Part shown: piece after piece, positions 14,591 through 20,849 of the stretch
How the letters are laid out: every line of letters begins with the position of its first letter
How positions within the stretch are numbered: the first letter of the stretch is position 1
Assembly (NCBI GenBank): GCA_013911835.1
Contig: JACESM010000010.1
Coordinates: 1-32,797 of the forward strand
Direction of reading: 5' to 3'
DNA length: 32,797 nt
From: Porphyrobacter sp.
GTDB lineage: Bacteria; Pseudomonadota; Alphaproteobacteria; Sphingomonadales; Sphingomonadaceae
Notes under the pieces: generated by a model
What the model was told of the DNA's origin: nothing
Seen by the model: only the letters and a program-made list of their open reading frames with translations
Database searches by the model: none
Position numbers and translations under genes: made by a program

Positions 14591-15276
14591 CTCGCGCCAG
14601 ACGTCGACGCGAGTAATTCGCGATCATCCAACCACCACTCGCAGTCCTCGCCGCAGCCGGGGCATTGCTGTGTTCGATTGGCAATTTTCGAGACCCGCAG
14701 CCGCTTGGGCCAGCACGCCACATAGTCCGCCGGATCGATCCACCTGCTCACATGTCCACATGTGCAGTTGTGAACAATGACGATACCCTCCCGCGCTGCC
14801 TCGCTGGCAAGCATTGAAGAGCGCCGGAAATCCAGCCAGGCAGTCAGTTCATCGACGCCCATGATGCGGCCTATATCAGGGCTGGTGTTCGCCAGCTCGT
14901 ACCCGTCGCGCATCAGGCGCTGCCCCCACCGCAATTCGGCCATCAGGCTTTGACTGCGCGTCTGCACCGTCTCGAGAATAGCGAGCCTCGGCAGTCGGCC
15001 GATAGCAAACAACCCAGCAATGTGCCGATGGACCATTTGCGAGTCCGGGTTGAGTTTCTGCGACTTGCGAAAATGCCGGCGGAGACGACGCTCGATTTCG
15101 CAGCTCTGCCCGACATAGAACGGGATACCGTTGAACGGGCTCTCTTCAAACTGGACGCCGGGTTCACCAGGATCGAGAAGGGCATAGATGACATATGGCG
15201 CGCCCTCTGCTTCGTGCCGTACCTGGCGCTGCAAAGCCTTGAGGCGCTTCTCGATGTCGATGGGATAGAGGGGCAT
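14548..15276 (-). CDS. GIY-YIG-like nuclease with C-terminal zinc-ribbon
   Basis: The predicted protein is 242 residues. The N-terminal half has a GIY-YIG-type layout: VIYALLDP (29-36), then IPFYVGQSCEIERRLRRHF (the YVG motif with basic helix), and a later acidic helix LMAELRWGQRLM that may supply the catalytic Glu. The C-terminal third has Cys pairs HNCTCGHVSRW and QQCPGCGEDC, a zinc-ribbon-like module followed by DCEWW. I chose the ATG at 15276 because AAAGGA lies just before it; a GTG at 15303 is also possible. It converges on the restriction operon and overlaps the metallopeptidase gene. The function may be structure-specific DNA cleavage, but specificity is unknown. Confidence 0.7.
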   Translation of the reverse strand: MPLYPIDIEKRLKALQRQVRHEAEGAPYVIYALLDPGEPGVQFEESPFNGIPFYVGQSCEIERRLRRHFRKSQKLNPDSQMVHRHIAGLFAIGRLPRLAILETVQTRSQSLMAELRWGQRLMRDGYELANTSPDIGRIMGVDELTAWLDFRRSSMLASEAAREGIVIVHNCTCGHVSRWIDPADYVACWPKRLRVSKIANRTQQCPGCGEDCEWWLDDRELLASTSGASYVNTCSSLALRRA

Positions 15277-15365
15277 GTCGATTTCCTTTGCTGAGTTCGA
15301 CACCCCCCTCCCTCTCCACTTTCTTTGGTTCTCAGCGTCTAGGCCCTGTTTGAAATCGGGCCGGA

Positions 15366-15992
15366 CTATCCTGCTCCAGAAGTAGGCCGATAGCGTCCGT
15401 TGCGGCGCGCACCTGTGAAGCGGATCAAGCCCATAGCGCTGAGCGCCGCGATATCCCGTCGCGCGGTTTTCGCACTGACCTTCCAGTGGCTACAAATATC
15501 CGCCGCGCGGCATCGTTGGCCCGCTGCGACTCGGCCGAGAAACCAGCGCTGCCGCTCGTTGAGCTCCGCGGTTATTGGGTCATTTATAGGGTCAGTTTTA
15601 GGGTCATTTATACGGTCATTCTGACGCCGATCCTGCCGTGGCGGCTGCGTATCGGGTGTTTTTGATGATCGGCGAGCAGCTTGGTGGTCCGCTCCATGCC
15701 GATCATGGTCCGCCCCCTGCGAGCTTTCGATAAGCCCGATCACAAACGCTCTGATCACTGGTGAGCTGACGACCAGGCGTAGAAAGAACACAGTATCGGG
15801 ACCATGTTGACCAGAGAGCCAGTGCTTGACGGTGCGCTCGCTGGCTTCTGTCAGCTTCATTACTTGTTTGACAGCACGGTGCGTTCCGCCGTGCTCCCGC
15901 TCCAATAGCTGGGCGATGGTTTCGGCATAGGCCTGCCTTCCAACCAGAACTCCCTCCCACTTCGGCAACTTCCTGCCCTTTTTCGGCAACAT
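15366..15992 (-). CDS. Two-HTH regulatory protein with tetrapeptide-repeat linker
   Basis: A 208-residue protein. The N-terminal part (residues ~18-70, AYAETIAQLLEREHG...VKQVMKLTEASERTVKHWLSGQHGP) looks like a helix-turn-helix of phage-repressor type. The C-terminal ~60 residues (NERQRWFLGRVAAG...ICSHWKVSAKTARRDIAALSAMGLI) are a DeoR-like winged HTH. A hydrophilic linker contains NDP/TDP repeats encoded by a 12-bp tandem repeat (15577-15624). A strong ribosome site (GAGAGGAG) precedes the ATG. It is divergent from the serine recombinase gene 40 bases away, so it may regulate that module. No family name is claimed. Confidence 0.7.
   Translation of the reverse strand: MLPKKGRKLPKWEGVLVGRQAYAETIAQLLEREHGGTHRAVKQVMKLTEASERTVKHWLSGQHGPDTVFFLRLVVSSPVIRAFVIGLIESSQGADHDRHGADHQAARRSSKTPDTQPPRQDRRQNDRINDPKTDPINDPITAELNERQRWFLGRVAAGQRCRAADICSHWKVSAKTARRDIAALSAMGLIRFTGARRNGRYRPTSGAG
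15577..15624. repeat. Four 12-bp tandem repeats within a coding linker
   Basis: The units are GGGTCATTTATA, GGGTCAGTTTTA, GGGTCATTTATA and CGGTCATTCTGA in perfect 12-bp register. They are in frame in the two-HTH gene and encode a four-residue repeat (INDP/KTDP). They could also be DNA-binding iterons for the same protein; this is speculation from spacing. Confidence 0.85.
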
Positions 15993-16032
15993 CTTCCGCT
16001 CCTCTCCGGCCTACACTGGTGAAAGTGCGGGG

Positions 16033-17682
16033 ATGGCGGAGTGTCCGTGGTTCGCGCTGCAGCGGTTGGTCGCCCTGGCCACGGCAGCATCGTCATCGAA
16101 AGGGCGGAAATTGAAGGATTGGGGCTACGACGACAATGACGGCAGGGAACAGGCGCCGCGGCTCGTGCGGGCGGCCGAGTATGTTCGTATGTCGACTGAC
16201 CACCAGAAATACTCGACCGAGAACCAGGCTGATGCGATCCGGCACTATGCCGCCGCACGCGGGATCGAGATCGTGCGAACCTATGCCGATGCCGGGAAAA
16301 GCGGGCTGAAGATCGAGGGACGCGACGCACTCAAGCAGCTGATCGACGACGTCCAGACCGGTGCCGCCGATTACACCATGGTTCTGGTCTATGACATCAG
16401 CCGCTGGGGCCGGTTCCAGGACGCCGACGAAAGCGCCTACTACGAGTACATCTGCAAACGCGCCGGGATCGCGGTTCAATACTGCGCGGAGCAATTCGAG
16501 AATGACGGCAGCCCGGTCTCGACCATCGTGAAGGGCGTCAAGCGCGCGATGGCCGGAGAGTACAGCCGGGAGCTGTCGACCAAAGTCTTCGCTGGGCAGG
16601 GACGGTTGATCGAGAAGGGATACCGTCAAGGCGGCCCTGCCGGGTTCGGGCTTCGCCGGACCTTGATCGATGAAACCGGCACAACCAAAGGCGTGCTCAC
16701 GCGGGGTGAGCACAAGAGTATCCAGACCGACCGCGTGATTTTGACGCCGGGCCCGGAAGCGGAAATCGCTGTTGTCCGCAGCGTCTATGCAGCCTTCGTG
16801 CATGACGGGCTGAGCGAGCGCGAAATCGCTGATGACCTTAACAGCAGGGGGATTGTCACCGATCTGGGGCGACCATGGACGCGCGGCACGGTCCATCAGC
16901 TCCTCATCAACGGCAAGTATGTCGGCGACAATGTGTGGAACCGGCAGTCGTTCAAGCTGAAGAAGAAGCGGGTCCGCAACGACCCTGAGATGTGGATCCG
17001 CAGCCCCGGTGCGTTCGAAGCCATCGTCGAGCGGGAGCTGTTCGATGCGGCGCAGGCGCTCATCGGCGCACGGTCCTTCAGGCTGTCCGATGCCGAAATG
17101 ATCGACGCGCTGCGCACGGTCTACGAAAGCAAGGGCCTGCTCTCGGGGATCATCATCGACGAATGTGAGGGCCTGCCCTCCAGCAGCGCCTATTCGTCGC
17201 GGTTTGGCAGCTTACTGCGGGCCTACAGCTTGGTCGGCTATTCGCCGGATCGCGACTATCGCTACCTCGCGGTCAATCGTGCGCTACGCCGGCTGCACCC
17301 GGATATTCTTCGCGAGGTCCTCGAAGGCCTGAAAGCGCAGGGCAGTGAAGCATGGCAGGATCTGGAGACTGACAGGGTCATCGTGAACGATGAGTTCAGC
17401 CTGTCCGTCGTCATCGTCCGTTGCACGCCCACGCCGACGGGCCTGCTGCGATGGAAGATCCGCTTCGACACCTCCAAGATGCCGGACATCACCCTCGTGG
17501 TCCGCATGGACGCCAGCAACCGGCAGCCCTTCGACTACTATCTCTTCCCGAGGCTGGATGTTGCGGCCGAACGTGTTCGGCTCGCCGAGGACAACGACCT
17601 GCTGCTCGATGCCTACCGCTTCGACGCCCTCGATTTCTTCTACGAGATCGCCGCGCCCGTCAGAGTTGCGGAAGCTGCCTGA
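16033..17682 (+). CDS. Large serine recombinase
   Basis: Up to 549 residues. The resolvase catalytic domain spans ~45-190, with nucleophile Ser54 in EYVRMSTDHQKYSTENQ, then YADAGKSGLKIEGRDALKQL and VLVYDISRWGRF. A recombinase domain follows (~200-330: GGPAGFGLRR...GLSEREIADDLNSRGI...WTRGTVHQLLINGKYVG). The C-terminus is unusual, and no clear zinc-ribbon/coiled-coil module is visible. The first ~40 residues lie outside the family's usual start, so translation may begin later (a TTG at 16111 is possible). Its stop overlaps the ATG of the ParB-like gene by one base. It probably moves the three-gene module. Confidence 0.93.
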   Translation: MAECPWFALQRLVALATAASSSKGRKLKDWGYDDNDGREQAPRLVRAAEYVRMSTDHQKYSTENQADAIRHYAAARGIEIVRTYADAGKSGLKIEGRDALKQLIDDVQTGAADYTMVLVYDISRWGRFQDADESAYYEYICKRAGIAVQYCAEQFENDGSPVSTIVKGVKRAMAGEYSRELSTKVFAGQGRLIEKGYRQGGPAGFGLRRTLIDETGTTKGVLTRGEHKSIQTDRVILTPGPEAEIAVVRSVYAAFVHDGLSEREIADDLNSRGIVTDLGRPWTRGTVHQLLINGKYVGDNVWNRQSFKLKKKRVRNDPEMWIRSPGAFEAIVERELFDAAQALIGARSFRLSDAEMIDALRTVYESKGLLSGIIIDECEGLPSSSAYSSRFGSLLRAYSLVGYSPDRDYRYLAVNRALRRLHPDILREVLEGLKAQGSEAWQDLETDRVIVNDEFSLSVVIVRCTPTPTGLLRWKIRFDTSKMPDITLVVRMDASNRQPFDYYLFPRLDVAAERVRLAEDNDLLLDAYRFDALDFFYEIAAPVRVAEAA

Positions 17683-18581
17683 TGACCGTCACCCGCCCCC
17701 AGACCATCGAGATGATACCGATTTCGCGGATCACCGTGCTCAACCCTCGGGCGCGCAACAAGCGCCAGCACCGTGAGATCGTGAACAACATCGAGACAAT
17801 CGGCCTCAAACGTCCGATCACGGTCAGCAAGCATGATGGTCCGGGCGGCACGCGCTACGATCTGGTCTGCGGCGAAGGGCGGCTTGAGGCGTTCCAGATG
17901 CTGGGTCAGACCGAGATACCGGCGGTCGTGATCGAAGCGAGCGAGAGCGAATGCCTCGTCATGAGCCTGGTGGAGAACATTGCCCGCAGGGTGCAGCGCC
18001 CGATCGACGTGATGAACGAGATTGGTGCCCTACGAAAACGCGGTTACACCGAAGCCGAGATCTCCCGCAAAATCGGCATCACCAGTGGGTGGGTCAGCAT
18101 GATTGTGACCCTGCTCGAGCGCGGCGAAGAAAGGCTGCTGTCAGCGGTCGAGACGGGGCTGATCCCGATCAGCCTTGCGATGGAGATCTCGCGCGCCGAA
18201 AGCGAAGAGGCGCAAAACCTGCTGCTCGAAGCCTACGAAACCGGCAAGCTTAGAGGGAAGAAGCTGGCTTCGGTTCGTCGGCTCCTTGACCTCCGCATGC
18301 GTGGGCGCAGCAAGTCGATTACGGTTGGGAAGTTTGGGCGGAAGGGCTCCACCCGCAAGCTGACCGCCAGCGACCTGATGCAGGTCTATCAGCGCGAGGC
18401 CGAAAAGCAGCGCCTGCTCGTGAAGAAATCTGATTTCACCCAGACCCGCCTTCTCTTCATCGTCGAGGCGATCAAGGATTTGCTCACGGACGACGGGTTT
18501 CTGACCCTGCTGAGGGCCGAAGGGCTTGAAACGATGCCCCGGGCGCTGGCCATGCGGATCGCGGGGGAAACTGATGACTGA
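17682..18581 (+). CDS. ParB-like protein (RepB-type) coupled to the serine recombinase
   Basis: A 299-residue protein. The ParB N-terminal domain covers ~12-105: IPISRITVLNPRARN, the CTPase motif GEGRLEAFQ (box I) and ENIARR (box II). A KorB/ParB-type HTH (~122-150, GYTEAEISRKIGITSGWVSMIV) and a basic C-terminal RepB-like region follow. ParB proteins are CTP-dependent DNA clamps that bind parS-like sites. This one is not next to a ParA but to a recombinase: the start shares one base with the recombinase stop and the end overlaps the next gene by 8 bases. It may organise recombination sites rather than partition DNA. Confidence 0.88.
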   Translation: MTVTRPQTIEMIPISRITVLNPRARNKRQHREIVNNIETIGLKRPITVSKHDGPGGTRYDLVCGEGRLEAFQMLGQTEIPAVVIEASESECLVMSLVENIARRVQRPIDVMNEIGALRKRGYTEAEISRKIGITSGWVSMIVTLLERGEERLLSAVETGLIPISLAMEISRAESEEAQNLLLEAYETGKLRGKKLASVRRLLDLRMRGRSKSITVGKFGRKGSTRKLTASDLMQVYQREAEKQRLLVKKSDFTQTRLLFIVEAIKDLLTDDGFLTLLRAEGLETMPRALAMRIAGETDD

Positions 18582-19536
18582 ATGGCCATCAGCAGAACGC
18601 CCGCCCGCAGATCCCGGCGCCGACAATCGTGTCCGGCTAGGTTTCGAGCGGCAGTCTGTAACAGTGCGCATCGACCAGATCATGCCCCTGAAGACATTGC
18701 GAGAGGGCGTGCGGGAGAGCCGTAAATATGCCCAGATCGTGAGTTCGATCAAAGCGATCGGCTTGGTCGAAGCCCCTGCTGTCGTCCCCAACCCGAAGAA
18801 TCCAGAGCAATACTTCCTGCTCGACGGCCATCTGCGCATCGAGGTGCTCAAGCAGATCGGCATCGAAACGGTCGAATGTCTCGTCGCCAATGACGACGAG
18901 ACATATACCTACAACAAGCGCGTCAATCGTCTGCCCCCAATTCAGGAGCACCGGATGATCGTGCGCGCCATTGAGCGCGGTGTCACAGAGGCCGTAATCG
19001 CCGACGCGCTCGGCCTGGAGGTAGGATCGATCCGGGCGCGGTTCCGCCTGCTCGATGGCATCTGCGACGAGACTGCAGACATGCTCAAGGACACCAATTG
19101 TTCGATGCGGGTCTTCGACATGCTGCGCCGCATGTCGCCAATGCGCCAGATCGAGGCGGCGGACCTGATGATCGGCCAGAACAATTATTCGCTGATCTTC
19201 GCACGTGCGCTCCTCGCGGCCACGCCAGAGGATCAACTGGCAGCGCCAGCGAAGAAGGCGCGGAAGAATGACCTAGCGGGTCCGACCAGTCAGCAGATTT
19301 CCCGGATGGAGCGCGAGCTTGCCACTCTCCAGACGCAGGTGAAATCAGTCGAGGACAGCTACGGCATCGACAATCTCCACCTGACCTTCGCGCGTGGATA
19401 CGTCACGAAACTGCTCAGCAACGCCCGGGTGGTTCGCTGGCTGTCGAACCACCGGCAGGAATATCTGTCTGAGTTTCAGCGGATTGCGGAGATCGAGACG
19501 ATCGTGTCAATGGCTGCGCCTTCACCGCAGGAATGA
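18574..19536 (+). CDS. Second, divergent ParB-like protein of the recombinase module
   Basis: A 320-residue protein. The N-terminal ParB-like domain (~25-110) has IVSSIKAIGLVEAPAVVPN and LLDGHLRIEVLKQIG, where the usual GERR/GEGR box is changed to DGHLR. An HTH (GVTEAVIADALGLEVGSIRARFRLL) follows, then a RepB-type C-terminus with a coiled coil (RMERELATLQTQVKSVEDSYG). It differs clearly from the first ParB-like protein, so the pair may form a hetero-complex on DNA. The ATG overlaps the previous stop by 8 bases. No gene follows on this strand. Confidence 0.85.
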   Translation: MTEWPSAERPPADPGADNRVRLGFERQSVTVRIDQIMPLKTLREGVRESRKYAQIVSSIKAIGLVEAPAVVPNPKNPEQYFLLDGHLRIEVLKQIGIETVECLVANDDETYTYNKRVNRLPPIQEHRMIVRAIERGVTEAVIADALGLEVGSIRARFRLLDGICDETADMLKDTNCSMRVFDMLRRMSPMRQIEAADLMIGQNNYSLIFARALLAATPEDQLAAPAKKARKNDLAGPTSQQISRMERELATLQTQVKSVEDSYGIDNLHLTFARGYVTKLLSNARVVRWLSNHRQEYLSEFQRIAEIETIVSMAAPSPQE

Positions 19537-19763
19537 GATGACGGAGACTGTCGTCGGCTTCCGTGCCGATCAATCGCACATTTCCCTCTCATTACGGTCG
19601 TCACAGTTGGACTGGCGATCGCCACAAACAACACAAAGGGTTCAATCGGCTCAGCGGCCAGATCTGGGACTTTACGGTCATTCCCCCTGGCCGACTTTAG
19701 CGGCGGGATCATTGCCAATACCCGCCACTCTGCTGTCCGGGCGCTGTACCTGATTTCCGACCG
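19537..19763. other. Non-coding right flank of the recombinase module
   Basis: A short frame opens at 19548 but shows no domain and no ribosome site beyond chance. The stretch should contain the right end of the serine-recombinase element. I could not match an inverted or direct repeat to the left side by eye. Confidence 0.3.
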
Positions 19764-20126
19764 CTACTGGGCCGGCTGCGGGCTGTCTGGTTTCAAACCA
19801 AGAAATCGGGGAAGTCGACATACTCGCGGACCAATGGCGGCGTCGGCAGCTCCCAACGAAGGCGCTATTGAAAAAATGACAGCGCGTTCTTTGTAAGCAG
19901 CTGTTTGTTCAGATCGATCATGCCGACGCCGACCGTTCGAGCACTCATGGTAAGAACTGGAACGGGCTATCAACGGAACAGCCGACTCCCATGGTAGCCG
20001 AGGCCCCCGCTCGTCCAACCCCTTCTTGATCAGCGTCGTGGGCCGATCCTTCCAATCATTGGAATGGATGATCCGGTTAAAGTGGGTATCGCGGGAGCGA
20101 AGGAACTCAAGGCGCGAGCGCTGCAA
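19764..20126 (-). pseudogene. Remnant of a gene following the nuclease gene
   Basis: A frame begins with TTG one base after the nuclease stop and reads like genuine protein for ~60 residues (RSRLEFLRSRDTHFNRIIHS, TTLIKKGLDERG, LPWESAVPLIAR), then becomes low-complexity and Arg-rich. A second short frame in another register (19865-19948; MSARTVGVGMIDLNKQLLTK, ending FFQ) also looks like an authentic N-terminus cut short. The pattern suggests one or two further operon genes truncated where the recombinase module joined. The family is not recognised. Confidence 0.35.
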
Positions 20127-20129
20127 AAC

Positions 20130-20846
20130 TCAACCCATTTCGATCCAAAGGTGGCGAAGGTCGATTGCTGCCAAAGCTCCCTGGCGCGCATGCTGCGACC
20201 TCAGTAAGGCGAATCGCGCAGCGCAATCCTCCCGGTCAAGCAGCAACATATCTGCGCTTGACCATCCTGCCATCTTCGCTCGCGACAACGCGCCGACCCA
20301 GTGTCCAAGCTTCGCATGCCATTGTGAAACGGAGCCAGCCTGCACATAGCCGATCATGGCGCCCAGCGCGTGTCCCGCCCCATGATGGCCCGCCTTGAAC
20401 CGCGCTACGCCACCGGTGCTCGAATGGCGACTGAAGAGATATTCGCGCTTGTCTCGGCTCGTGCCTGTAGGGGTCGGTAGCCGCTTGCATTCGATAGGAA
20501 TGAGAGGATCGAAATCGACATGCCGGCGGCCATCGACCCAAACGGTCGCGTCGCTCGGAGCTGGCACAAGATCGATTTTCCGCCCTGCCACGACCTCGTC
20601 GGGCTCTTCGGTTCTGAACTGCAGGAAATCCCATCGCGATCGGCGCGCCGCGCTGTTCATGTGTGCGCAGAGCTGCGACGTGAGCGCCGTTTCGGATTCA
20701 ACCGGTTTTCGATCCGGCCGATCCCGCCAAAGCGGCAGTTCGCCGGCAATAAAGTCGATCAACCGAAGCAAGGACGCACCCGTCAGGAGGATGCCGGCGG
20801 TGATTCCGCCAGACTGGACTCTCGGTTCCCCCTCATCCGCCAGCAC
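20130..20846 (-). CDS. PD-(D/E)xK-type nuclease of the putative defence operon
   Basis: A 238-residue protein with a restriction-endonuclease-like core: ESETALTSQLCAHMN (helix with acidic residue), then GRKIDLVPAP (the active-site Asp strand), then DPLIPIECKRLP (the E-x-K strand), and a following helix with GHALGAMIGYVQ. The N-terminal 40 residues are hydrophobic and helical (LRLIDFIAGELPLW). The start is GTG at 20846, three bases after the methylase stop, so it is probably coupled. A methylase next to a separate nuclease implies restriction of unmodified DNA, though no target-recognition domain is visible in this protein. Confidence 0.75.
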   Translation of the reverse strand: MLADEGEPRVQSGGITAGILLTGASLLRLIDFIAGELPLWRDRPDRKPVESETALTSQLCAHMNSAARRSRWDFLQFRTEEPDEVVAGRKIDLVPAPSDATVWVDGRRHVDFDPLIPIECKRLPTPTGTSRDKREYLFSRHSSTGGVARFKAGHHGAGHALGAMIGYVQAGSVSQWHAKLGHWVGALSRAKMAGWSSADMLLLDREDCAARFALLRSQHARQGALAAIDLRHLWIEMG

Positions 20847-20849
20847 AGC

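Noticed and set aside
17421..17681. Longer start for the first ParB-like gene
   Set aside because: The extension lies inside the recombinase gene; the ParB domain and the coupled ATG are at 17682.
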